NCBI GenBank assembly: GCA_036768485.1 | Contig: JAVLUZ010000142.1 | Coordinates: 18,659,735 to 18,723,734, forward strand | Direction of reading: 5' to 3' | DNA: 64,000 nucleotides | From: Mermis nigrescens | Lineage: Eukaryota > Nematoda > Enoplea > Mermithida > Mermithidae | In this document: positions 53,723 to 64,000 of the stretch, in pieces | Layout: every line of letters starts with the position of its first letter | How positions within the stretch are numbered: the first letter of the stretch is position 1 | Notes under the pieces: model-generated | Database searches by the model: none | What the model saw: only the letters and a program-made list of their open reading frames with translations | Told to the model about the DNA's origin: nothing | Position numbers and translations under genes: made by a program

Positions 53723-54590
53723 ACCATTTTTTCCACTTTTTGGTCTATTTGTCGACCAAAATTTTGGGGAATGGAAAAAATTTTGGGCTTGGTTGGCATT
53801 TGTGGAAAATTTTTGTAAAGTTAAAAATGCGTTTTAGAGCGTTAAAACCTCAAAAAATTTCGGCGCTTTGTGCCGAATTGATTTAATTCTTACTTATTAT
53901 TGATCTTTAAGCCACGCTGCGCCAATTATTGCAGCATTTTTATCGACAATCTGGTCTGGAACTTCACTACGATTGAAAATCCTTATCTTCTGCACGGATT
54001 CAGTTAGTTTTTGTAATGCAAAAATGCGTTTTAGAGAGGCCAAACTACAAAAATTTTTCGACACTTCGCGCCGAATTGATTTAATTCTTACTTATTATTA
54101 ACGTTTGAGCCTGCGCGGCGCCAATTGCAGCATTTTTATTGATAATCTGGTCCTAGAACTATATTTCGATTGAAAACCCTTACCTTCTGCAGTGTTTTTG
54201 TAATGCAAAAATGATTTAGAGAGCTAAAATTTCAAGATTTTCTGGCGCTTCGCGCCATTTGATAAATTATAGTTTTAATTGTCAAAAACGACCTCAGAAT
54301 TCGCTAAAATGCTTTACTGAAGGAAGGAAATTCAAGTTTAAACATAAATAACGTATACTGATCGTGATATTTCTTGTAGAGTGCAAAATTTTTATACAAA
54401 AAGTGCATCAAACTTCGCTATTACATGTGTACATAAAATTTTCTACCTAAAAAACACTGATTTTTCAACACAGGCGCTCTATTTTTAACGTTTTTAGACC
54501 TCCCAAAAAACGTGGAAAAAGGTCGGAAAAAGTAGAAAAAAATTCGGGTTTGGTCTATAATGTCAACCAAATTGCTGGGAAAAAACAGTG
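53723..54590. mobile_element. Family R MULE-like element, copy 2 (868 bp)
   Basis: ACCATTTTTTCCAC to GGAAAAAACAGTG with flanking AGTAAGACC / AGTAAGACT (8 of 9). It matches copy 1 but has an additional ~200-bp repeat of the CATTTTTATCGACAATCTGG unit. It contains GGCGCTTCGCGCC at about 54243. Confidence 0.75.
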
Positions 54591-55074
54591 AGTAAGACTA
54601 CCAACCAACCTGACAACCAGTGTTGCCGACCCAAATTTTCAAAAACCTCAAATCACTGGCCAAAAAAAACCTCAAAAATCAGGGTAAAACCTGAAAATTT
54701 AGAAATGAATTCTATCCAGTGTACAATAAGGTTTACAGGCTTTGTAGCTATTTTCATTTAGGCTTAGCCCAAATTTATGTGGTTCTGCTTCAACAAATCT
54801 AATTTTATAGCTTTTACTCAGTTCAGGGTGGCCACTGATTAATTCCCGAGGGATTTTCGGGTGATTTATGGACAATTTCCGGTTTTAAATCAGCTTTAAA
54901 CGCACAAGATACACGCAGAAGTGTCATGATAAGAACATGAAAAAGGGTAAGGGTAAAGGTAAAGGTAAGGGTAAAGTAAAAAGGGTAAACAAATGCAAAT
55001 ACTATATGAAACGTTTTGGAACAATCATAATTTCTTTCTCAATGATGCTAAAGAGTTGTCGATAGCAGTTCTTG

Positions 55075-56000
55075 CAGCCTATAATATAGTACAGTAGCTA
55101 TTTTAGTGTGGTAAAACAGGGTTCTCGATCTTTGGTAGTGTATGTCAGCTAATTTCTGGGTTTCTCATGCCGAAAATTACTAAGAATTGGCTCAAAACGG
55201 CGCAATGCGCCGAAAAATTTGGCATTTTTCCATTCTAAATGCAAATTCTGCTGCGCAAAATAGCGTTTTTTTTCGGTGTTTTACATTCTATACTTTTACA
55301 TAAAATCACTTGACGCAATATTTTTTCTAAAAATTTTAAAATGTTAGACAATTTTGTGCGAAAAAATCATTAAATTTCTTTGGCATTAACAAAAATCTGG
55401 TGCGAAACGCCAGAAAATTTGTAAGCATTATTTACTGCTTGATTTCCTGTATTTATAGCATTTGATGCGAAACATCGACATTTTTGATTGAAAATAGAAG
55501 AAAACTATGCAAAAATAGCTGTTAAAATTTTTTTGAAACCTGCATGAACAGAAAATGTCTTCAAGGCAGTGTTTTTCTTTTGTACAAGGTCCGTTTGTAC
55601 ATATACAAAGATAGTCCTTAAAAGTCTTTGTACATTTTGTACACACAAATTTGTGGGTACTATGATATAGTACGGTAGCGACTTTAGTGTCATAAAAAAG
55701 AGTTGTTCGACCTTTGGTAGTGTATTTTGGCTAATTCCTGGTTTTATGAGGGCAAAAATCATTAAGGATCGGATTAAAATGGCGCGAAGCGCCAAAAAAT
55801 TCGACATGCTTCCTTTCGAAATGCGATTTCTGCTATTAAAAAGATATATAGGACATACAATTACTCATTTCAACGGCGCCAAAAATTTTTGCGAATTTTA
55901 GACCTTTTTGCAGATTTTGTCTTCCTGAAAATCTTTTACATCTATACATCTACAAAGACGATCCCGAAAAGTCTTTGTACATCAGATCATCAGGAAAAAT
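55075..56000 (+). repeat. Family A repeat block
   Basis: GGCGCAATGCGCC at 55199, ACAAGGTCCGTTTGTACAT near 55588, GGCGCGAAGCGCC at 55781, and GTACGGTAGCGACTTTAG. The order matches 38020-38690. Minus-strand frames such as 55505-55807 reflect the repeat and resemble the frame at 14825-15094. Confidence 0.6.
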
Positions 56001-56414
56001 CTTTGCCGAATACAAAAACATTGCAAATTGCTTATCCATTCTTTATCTCGCCAAATATTTTTGGCCAATGGAAGGAGTGTCAATATGACCACTAGAGCTG
56101 CACAATTTGTAAATTTTGCTACCCAGATGCCTATAGCATGGTAAGAATCAAATAGACACTCTCTTAAATAAAGGCCATTTTCTGCATAAAACCTGTGCAG
56201 AACAGAAGAAATAGATGCAAAATACGCTTTAGATTGTATGAAGACTAAAAATCGAGCGTTTAAACCGCGTGCTTGGGAATAAGTAGACTCTAATCGTAAT
56301 TTTAAAATTTTTTGCAATTTTGGCTAAAAAAGCGAGGGGGAGAAAAAGGAAAAATCATTCTTATATTTAATTTTGGGGGTCATGTGCCCCCCATATCCCC
56401 CGGATACGGGCCTG

Positions 56415-57673
56415 ATTACCCCTGTTGGATTATTGGACAAACTGGTCTATACCTACCTAGTCAATACAAACAATCAAACAGATTTTACTCCAGTGAAAGG
56501 AATTTAGAGATTCTAAGCTGCGTACAATAAATGCTTTAAATGATTAGAAAATCGAAGATAAATTTGTTATTCATAATTAATTATAATTACGTTTGGCACA
56601 CAATGCAAAAAAAGAAATCCATTTTACTTATAGGCAGATCAAAGATGAAATTCACAAAACAGTTTTATTTATTTATTTCTTTTCAAATCAAGTTTTACAT
56701 TGCGAACATTGGCCTGACTAAAAAAGGAGCGCAACACATGTTTAGTAGATATAGATGTGCGACGTAGGTAGGTATGCGGAATCAGAACGCATGCGTGTAT
56801 GAACGTTATTCAATTGGAATAAAAGCTAATATTGACGTTCAAACAAATGACTAAATCCTACTCTGTGCACCTGCACAAGCCACAAAGTAAGCAAAAAAGG
56901 TTAATTCGAACTTCTTCAGTTTGGGGTTAGTAAAAAATTTCTTGTTGTTGTTGTGCTTCTCATACGTTTTATGTATGTGATAGCACTCCTGCTTAGGTTG
57001 TTATAAGTCCCATGTTGGTTGATTATTAAGTACTCCAGCTTACTTTGAGATTATAGGCATTACCATGGAACTCACTAGCAGGTTTTAGGCAGTTTACTTC
57101 AGTGTCAGTTCCTCCAATTCAATCAATTGTGTCACGAGCAAAGCGACGTTAAAATTAGCTACAGTAGTTAACACAATATTTTAACTAGAATCGATATCTA
57201 GCTCGCTTATTTGGCCAAAGTTAAGAATACAGTACTTTTAGAAAAGAAGCAAAACAAATACGGAATGCCAAAATGTTTGTGCCAAACTGGTAGAACATGA
57301 TAAATTGAAGCACGGAAAAAAATTTAGTGAAAATCTGAGCCATACTTGCAAAGTTGCAGGCAATTGTCGATTTCAGTGTTGGGTGGGACAATTAAACGGC
57401 TCAATTCAAGGACTTACACATTTGTCAGAAATAAATAATATGGGCTGAAATTATGGAAGGAAGCATGGCAATGAAGGAGAAACAAGAAAAAAGGCGCGGA
57501 AAGCTGTTTGAAATTTTAAAAAAAAACTTTAAAAAAATTTTCATTTTTTTGCATGTTTTTTCGGATGTACTTGATAAGATATAGGAAAATCTAAGTTTTT
57601 GCTTCTAATATACTAAGGCTTAGGCTTAGCATATCTGAAAAGGTGTTTTAAGCTGCTTAGGACGAGGTCACTC
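56415..57673. other. No gene recognised
   Basis: AT-rich, inside the family P composite. The 75-codon frame at 56540-56767 has no motif. Nothing supports a gene. Confidence 0.4.
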
Positions 57674-58611
57674 ACGCTCAGGGGCACTGATTATTGGCCA
57701 ATGTTGGCCCCAAATTTTTCGTTAAAGGCCAATATTGGCCAATAATGAGTGCATTAGGGGCCAATATTTGCGAGATTTAATATTCTTAAAAAGCTTATCG
57801 TCTGTGAGTTTTGTACCCCGTACTTTCGTGTTATTAAACTCACGCGCGCACGCTGCGCCATAACAAAATTGCGATCAGAAATCAGAAGAATAATACTAAT
57901 GCTATCTCTTATATTCAGTATACGCAGTTGCTATTTTTGTAAGAAACAGATTGCTCATCTTACTCAGTGAATTGATGCAAAAAAAGTTCCCAATTTATCA
58001 TGGAAGACTAGAGGAAAGAGAAAAGCAAGTGAAGAACACTCATTATGTAATAAAAATACAGTAAATATTGATAAACATATTATGTAGAGAAATTAAAACC
58101 TGCTGGAAAAATACTATTTGCATTCAAGTGAATGTTAAAGAGAATTTCAACCTACCGTAAAGCGTAAGATATCACACGCCGAATCTGTATGACCAGAATT
58201 AAGTATAGTCCGTTACGTTTATTGGAAAGCTTTTCCACTGAATTTAGTCCGCACAAACCAGGCTACAAAAGTGGCCTATAAGTACATACCTATATGATGC
58301 AGTCTTGCCTCTTAGCAGTATCAAAGATCATAATGCAACTCGATATTCTGTAGAATATACCTATTTGCTGTCGCATTAGTATAAAACACTTTTGTAGCCA
58401 CTCTAAACTTTTCAAAAAACCCTCGATCAAATGAAACACACTATTGTTGCCTAGGTACCGGCATTGGTGTAGCTGGTTCACATATGTATTAAGATAGCCA
58501 CATTATAGGTACGTATACAGCAAATAGTATCCGGTGAAAGCTGCCACCTAACTTTTTTGATTTGAGTCAAATCGAAAACAAATAAGGCAGTCATCAGATT
58601 TTTCCAGTAGA

Positions 58612-58766
58612 TTCATGTGACTGACCAAAATGTTGGTGCCAGCGTTTAAAATAAGCCTAAGTAATGGGATGCAACTCGCGTCGCTCGCTTCGCTCGCTCC
58701 GCTCGTCGCATCCCATTACTCAGGCTTATTTTAAACGCTGGCACCAACATTTTGGTCAGTCCATGA
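58612..58766. repeat. Near-perfect foldback hairpin with GCTCGCTTCGCTCGC loop
   Basis: Arms 58617-58672 and 58708-58761 (GACTGACCAAAATGTTGGTG against its reverse complement) differ at only one or two positions. The 35-bp loop is a run of CGCTCG/CTTCGCTC words. CATG flanks both sides. It is a foldback MITE within the family H element. Confidence 0.85.
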
Positions 58767-58840
58767 TACTAAGCCTAAGCCTAATCAGCTGGTAAACCAG
58801 CAAAACATCAGGATTACCTTGCAATCTTTATTGAAATTAA

Positions 58841-58916
58841 CCAGCGTTAGTCGATTGGTTATGGTTCTGGACTTTAGAGCAAGGGGTCCACGTTTCGAAT
58901 CCGACTGCCAGCAACT
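58841..58916 (+). ncRNA. tRNA-like sequence (SINE head or tRNA pseudogene)
   Basis: TTAGTCGATTGG resembles an A box and GTTTCGAATCC a B box, spaced as in a tRNA (58847 and 58892). Acceptor and anticodon stems do not pair well, so it is not a functional tRNA as read. Confidence 0.35.
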
Positions 58917-59512
58917 TTCTCTCGTTTCCTCAGATGCTATCGACCGCACACATACGCCCTTATAATATGACTATGTTAATACATATGTGAACCACCTACA
59001 CGAATGCCTAGGTACCTACCTTTATACGTACCTATTGTCCTGCTACATAGGTGGGTAACCTCTACATAGCTATTTGAAATCGCATACTGACATGGCATTA
59101 GAATATTTATGCACACATGTACGTACATATGTATTTATATAGGTACATATGTAGGATTTTGCAATACGTAAGGCAAACCAAATCAACGACAATTACCATG
59201 CAATTCGAACTACATAGGCATAAAAGATAGGATAAGCAATCTCTTTCAAACAAAAAATGGCAACTGCATATACTGTATATAACAGATAGCATTAGTATCA
59301 TTCTCCAGAATCTCAATCGCAATTTTGCATATGGCGCAGCGTGCGCGCGTGAGTTTACCAACACGAAAGTACGGGGTTCGAAACCCACGGATGTAAAGCT
59401 TTTTAAGAATTTTAAATCTTGAAAATATTGGCCCCTAATGCACGCGTTATTGGCCAATATTGGCCTTTAACGAAAAAATCGGGGCCAACATTGGCCAATA
59501 ATCAGTGCCACG

Positions 59513-59625
59513 CTCAGGTCAATGTATCGATGCTTAGGTCGATATATAGATGCTTAGGTCGATGTATAGATGCTTAGGTAGATGTATAGATGCTTAGGTC
59601 GATGTATAGATGCTTATATCGACGT
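59513..59625 (+). repeat. Tandem repeat, 21-bp unit, about five copies
   Basis: The unit GATGCTTAGGTCGATGTATA is repeated with single-base variation, starting inside the target duplication of the family H element. Confidence 0.85.
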
Positions 59626-60169
59626 AAATTGGGTATCTACATGTGATTCTGCATTCAGCTGTTTGAATCTTCGAATACTTAGGTCGAGCAGATGCTTGCG
59701 TAGGTCGTGAAGAGGCTAATTAACGAAACTCATAGCTTTTGTAATACTGATCATAGACGGATGAATATTTTTTCCGCGCTTTCTTTCAACATGTTCTAAG
59801 TACTGAACAAAAAAATCCGCTCTTGTGAAGTTTATTTCATAGTATCCTGAAAGTACCATATTCTTAACTTACTTCCGCTTATTCTATAAAACCTCAAATT
59901 TTCACCAAAACCCCAAAAAAAACCGCAAAAATTTTCAAAAACCTCAACAAAAACCCCAAAAAAAAACCTCAAGAAAACCTCAAACGTAAAAAAAACCTCA
60001 AAATTTGAGGTAAAACCCCTGGCAACCCTGGCTGACAACACTTATTTTCACAAAGATACACAGTAGATGATTACTTGCCCTTCATTACGCAAAAGGTTTA
60101 CCTTGCGTATAGAAATAAAAATTTTTATGTCTTAATATCCGTAAGCGTAACAGTGTTCTACTGTTTTCT

Positions 60170-60430
60170 ACGAAAGTTTGTTCTATTCAAAATGGCCCTT
60201 TTTTGCTAAATTCTTATCAGTGTCCTAGATTTTCACTGCATAAACGGCTTCTTCAATTATGCTTTCGTAACAGCTGGCTGCTTTAAGCACTCCTTGTTGA
60301 TTTTCAATATGCTTAGTTTAATATACATATGGTGCAACTGACATACTGTCGAACCAAACCGAGCCGTAAAAACTTCGGCTACAATAAGCCATAAAGCGAA
60401 AATAGGTCAATCAGAATGGAACAGACTATA
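60170..60430 (-). mobile_element. Family F MITE, inverted copy
   Basis: Read on the minus strand it follows copies 1 and 2: TATAGTCTGTTCCATTC, TTTTTACGGCTCGGTTT, AGCATATTGAAAATCAACAA, ending TTTAGCAAAAAAGGGCC. This is the most complete copy in the window. Confidence 0.6.
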
Positions 60431-62039
60431 GTATAAAATTGAATACACATGTTGCATGCAATAGTCTAAAGACTGCATACGGTGCATGTAACAAACATAG
60501 CTATCATAATAATTTTTTTGTTTTGTAGCTCATTTTTTCCCAATATTGATCTTGTAAGGTGCTTAATCCTCAATTATTGCTTAGGCTAAGTCAGTGTGAA
60601 AAGAGAAAGCAGCCATTGAACGTCGTTTTCAGTGTAACATAAACGATTTTTCTCTTTAAAATACCAAGATCAAGAAATCTATTAGAAGCCATACTCCAAA
60701 ACATACATATCTTATTAGAAAGAGCATCCAATTTTCTATCCATTTACAGAAAAAAATGCCAACTATCTTGAAGCAGTTAAAAATTATAAATCTTAATTTG
60801 TAAAAAACCGCATTTTTGTTACTACAGTAACTAAAATGGTAGCCATACTGAAATTTTTTCTACTTATGCAAATCGAACAAACAAGTAGTCTTTTACAACC
60901 TGTTTTTTTTTGCTTTTTTCAAAACTTGCTCATTTGTTGAATTGTGTGTGAAGTAGTTGGATAGCTACAGCTTAAAGTATTGTTTTTCCAATATGGCTAC
61001 CCCAAGACACAAATTTGTATTAAGCAAACCGGAAAAACGAGCAAATCTTGGTTAGATAGCTACAGCTTAAAGTATTGTTTTTCCAATATGGCTGCCCCAA
61101 GACACAAATTTGTATGGAGCAAACCGAAAGAACGAGCAAATCTACAATAATAAGAAATTTTTGTTTTTTGCGGCAAAAATAGTTGTGCCCCAAAATTTTC
61201 TATCTAAAAGACTTTCTTTTGCCTAAATTGAAGCAGAGATTCCTGAGATTTGGTCAACAAACCTAAAGGTTATGAAACACTTTTCCGATGAGTGATTATC
61301 ACCCACTTTGTCTTTGAAGGCTTGCAGTAAGCTTATTACTGTAGCACTGGATCTAAACGTACATACTGCTGAAAGCACTTTGGTTGCTGATTCCGAAATG
61401 CATATAATCGTGTCGTATTATTTATTAACTCAATTATAGTAGACCATCAAGTGCTAATTTTGCCGTTTATAGTGAAAATGGTGTGATTGAATACCGATTT
61501 CCTATGTTTTGTTCAGCACTGACTGCAGTTTTTAGACACTCGATAGGCCTGCATTTCGCCGCTGTGCAGAAGCGATAAGCTACAGTAAATAGCACATTAT
61601 TGCTTTGCTTGACTGCATTACACTTCAGCAATACTCGACCTAAAAAATGAAACGGATATATGTAGATACTTCACACCACAATTCATTGAATAAATGCATA
61701 CTAAGTATAGGACACAATATTTTTTGGGGTTAATCCTCCAACCTACTTTAAACGTAGTCTTAGTCTAGTCCTAGATTAATCTTAACTGCCTACAAGCCCT
61801 TCCCTCCTCAATTTACGGTTCTTAGCTGAAACCCAACTGCTTTTTCAGCAAATCTTTTCCGACACGACAGTAACTCTATCTTCCCTCCTTAGTGTAGGTC
61901 TTTTTCTAGATCTATTTCCTAGAGCATAATTTATTCTCGTATCCCAGCGGATCATGCAACATACGTATGGAATTTGCGTACTCAGCTTGTCATAATTCGA
62001 CCAGTAAACGCAATGGACAAGCATTTTAAACATTGCCGA
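60431..62039. other. No gene recognised; one tandem duplication
   Basis: 60957-61052 is repeated at 61053-61143 with few changes (GATAGCTACAGCTTAAAGTA). The rest is AT-rich without coding signatures. Confidence 0.5.
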
Positions 62040-62322
62040 AAACAATTCCGCTTAGCAAAGTGGAAGAACGACTGATTGTCGTCCAGCAACATGGGTTCGA
62101 TTCTTGCTGCAAGATTTTTATTTAGCGCACTCACTGCAGTAGGTATGTATATCACAGCAATGTTTAGATGCTTGAATTGAGTCCATAAGGACGGTTTAGT
62201 GCATTAGAAATAAAAATGGGCGGCCGCTCGCCACTTCTCAACTTTTCTGTCGAGTAGTTAGGGACACTGTGGCCTTCAAAAAATTACTGAAAAAGCTCTC
62301 GAATAAATAAAACACACTATAG
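62040..62322 (+). mobile_element. tRNA-derived SINE-like element
   Basis: The head has TTAGCAAAGTGGAAG (A-box-like, 62052) and GGGTTCGATTCTTGC (B-box-like, 62091). The body with TTTAGTGCATTAGAAA and tail GAATAAATAAAACACACTAT matches the fragments at 8875-9075 and 10545-10605. There is no coding frame. Confidence 0.5.
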
Positions 62323-62708
62323 TGATCTAAATAGTAGGTACCTATGTACGTTTCAGAGTCGCCAAAAACATATAGAGTTCGAGGCCTGATGGGAAGTCAG
62401 GTTTAAGTACAGTACTGATCACAATATCGCGCAAAATTACAGAACGGGAAATAATGCTGAAAACTGCTCGAGCTCGGACTTAAGCTCGAACTTATAGTCC
62501 GCTTCACACACGTTTGGTTATAAGTTTTAAAAATCATCTCGGAACAAAAAGCTGACATATTGAGATTTTAGCATTGATCTGATATATGATTATCGTAATC
62601 CTCCGGCTAATACTATCGAAGAAAATTCTTAAAATTTAGGCCCCAACTTATGCACTATAAGCTTGAGCTCGCGTTTATGTAAGCTCGAGCTGAATCCAAC
62701 GTCACTAT

Positions 62709-62974
62709 CACACATGGGCGTGGTGGGATCTGGGGGGGTCTGACCCCCCCCCAGAAACCAAAAGACCCCCCCCAGAAATCAAAAGACCCCCCCAGAAATC
62801 AATTTTTGAAAATTTTTTTCGTTTTTTTTCGCAATTTTTTGATGCCAATGGATAGTGCTTGATGAGAAACGTCGAAAAATGGTGTTTTTATCGCCATATC
62901 ACCATTTTTAAGGCCATTTTTTGACCTTCAAAAAATCTTGGACCTCCCCAGAATTTTCTTGCTGCCCACGTATG
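62709..62974 (+). mobile_element. Family B hAT-like MITE (266 bp)
   Basis: CACACATGGGCG to CCCACGTATG with an exact 8-bp duplication GTCACTAT (62701-62708 and 62975-62982). AGACCCCCCCCAGAAATCAA is duplicated near the left. Confidence 0.93.
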
Positions 62975-63289
62975 GTCACTATCAATTGAGCTCGAGTTTA
63001 GGCTGGAGTTTAAGTTTGAGCTTAAGTCCGATGTATTGCATCCGATGATTGCGAGGTCGGTAGGAAACTTCGAGATAATCAATAGAGCTCGAGCTTAACC
63101 CTCCGTTTACCGTGTCCTAAAGCAGAGTCATAGTCAATCACTTTATTGACATTTCTTTGAATCTTTTGTATCCTTGTGGCTAGAATTGTCTAGCCTTGGT
63201 TTGCCTCCATTACATCGTTCTTCATAATTTAGCGCGATGAGAAGTTATAGAGCAGTAATAAATAAGCATTTCTGGGCTCGGTTTTATAA

Positions 63290-64000
63290 AAGACTAATAT
63301 TTATTACTAATAATATTACCACTAATATCATAATAAATATTAGTTCCATTACTTTTTGTTACATAATCTTACTAATATTATTATTACTAGTAATACTATT
63401 AGTAATTAGTAATAAATATTACTCCATTATTTTCTGTTTTACAAGCCATTAATAAATATTACTAATTTTATTAGTACCTGCGTACTGTTGATTGTTGTTT
63501 CGTGTAATAAATATTACTGATATTATTACTAATCTATTTTATAAAAATTCTAAAAATGAAAAGTATGCATATATATTACTCAAGCATAACATCGAATGTC
63601 TTACAAAAATGAATGCTTCAGAGAAAATCCTGTAATTTTATGAAAAGAAGTCATAATTATCTGAAATTTCGCAGAAGTATCATTGACTGATTGTACTAAG
63701 TGAGAAACTAAATTTCACTTACATAGGGGTTGAAATTAAGATAGATTAAGCACTAGTACCCTGAATTATTGGTGAATAAAGATTAATGAAAAATGAGGCG
63801 AATATTGGATGAGATTTTATTAGTATCAGTGCTACTAATATGTTAATAAAACAGACGGTAATAAATCGGCTACTAATGTGGTAATGACATTGGTGATTTT
63901 AGTAATATTTATTAGTAATTTGGTAATATTTTATGTAACGGCCGACTAATATTTTAGAAAACCGGTTTTTTCTATTACAAATATTATTACTGATATTTAT
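63290..64000. repeat. TAATATTA-type low-complexity repeat
   Basis: Degenerate runs of ATTAGTAATAATATTACTA occur at 63295-63520 and 63800-64000, with less repetitive sequence between. They contain many small palindromes. No gene. Confidence 0.6.

Larger units (their letters stand above)
57683..59509. mobile_element. Family H MULE-like element, ~180-bp TIRs, exact 9-bp TSD
   Basis: The terminal arms 57683-57862 and 59332-59509 are inverted copies beginning GGCACTGATTATTGGCCAAT. The flanks ACGCTCAGG are an exact 9-bp duplication (57674-57682 and 59510-59518). Long TIRs with a 9-bp duplication fit Mutator-like elements. Each arm contains a GTACGGGGTTCGAAACCC-like word reminiscent of a tRNA B box. 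The interior has a foldback repeat and a tRNA-like sequence but no transposase. Confidence 0.85.
54618..60031. mobile_element. Family P hAT-like composite element (5.4 kb)
   Basis: Left end CAGTGTTGCCGACCC with ACCTCAAA repeats; right end with ACCTCAAA repeats and GGCAACCCTGG. The 8-bp flanks CTGACAAC are exact at 54610-54617 and 60032-60039. It holds a family A block (about 55075-56000), a right end of another family (CCGGATACGGGCCTG, about 56400) and the MULE-like 57683-59509. No transposase was recognised. The outer pairing relies on the duplication and weak end similarity. Confidence 0.6.

Noticed and set aside
1..64000. CRISPR arrays, bacterial operons, rRNA genes
   Set aside because: Repeat spacing, introns, transposon types and composition are eukaryotic. 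No regularly spaced repeat-spacer pattern or rRNA-like conserved block was seen.

Overview
The window is AT-rich eukaryotic DNA, most likely from an arthropod. It is packed with transposable elements and their nested remains. Supporting signs are GT-AG introns, hAT-, MULE-, Merlin- and mariner-like DNA elements, an LTR retrotransposon, a jockey/CR1-like LINE, a Polinton-like capsid fragment and an endogenous nege/virga-like RNA virus, a virus group known from arthropods. Species cannot be read from the sequence. One 100-base assembly gap lies at 8775-8874.

Host genes. One complete host gene can be assembled by eye from four small exons on the minus strand between 45414 and 33943. It encodes a 201-residue LRAT/PLAAT (HRASLS)-like protein with the catalytic His, His and Cys motifs and a C-terminal membrane segment. 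All three introns are GT-AG and phase-consistent, and they are full of MITEs. A second minus-strand exon series at 47962-47382, with a 56-bp intron, is coding-like but not recognised.

Region 12.9-24.7 kb is the most unusual. A decayed Polinton-type penton/minor-capsid fragment (13636-13919) is followed by a two-unit TATAAATA-containing repeat and then by the start codon of a short TATA-binding-protein-like gene. That gene is split after its third codon by a ~10 kb hAT-like element (14004-24119, 8-bp target duplication). The hAT copy holds an 8.2 kb LTR retrotransposon (15379-23591, TSD TAAG). Between the PBS and gag of that retrotransposon sits an antisense block carrying the 3' part of a nege/virga-like virus genome: a broken RdRp, a small membrane ORF and an SP24-like membrane protein.

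The rest is mostly non-autonomous DNA transposons. Many have exact 8-bp TSDs (hAT-like families called B, C, D, E, I, P and Q here; Merlin-like copies) or 9-bp TSDs (MULE-like families H and R). A GGCGCGAAGCGCC-type hairpin recurs inside several unrelated families. Other structures include a ~0.85 kb-arm inverted repeat (2191-8044), foldback palindromes, tandem arrays, a decayed LINE (48.7-51.3 kb) and tRNA-derived SINE pieces.

Letters A-R for repeat families are labels used only in this annotation. Alignments and TSDs were made by eye.
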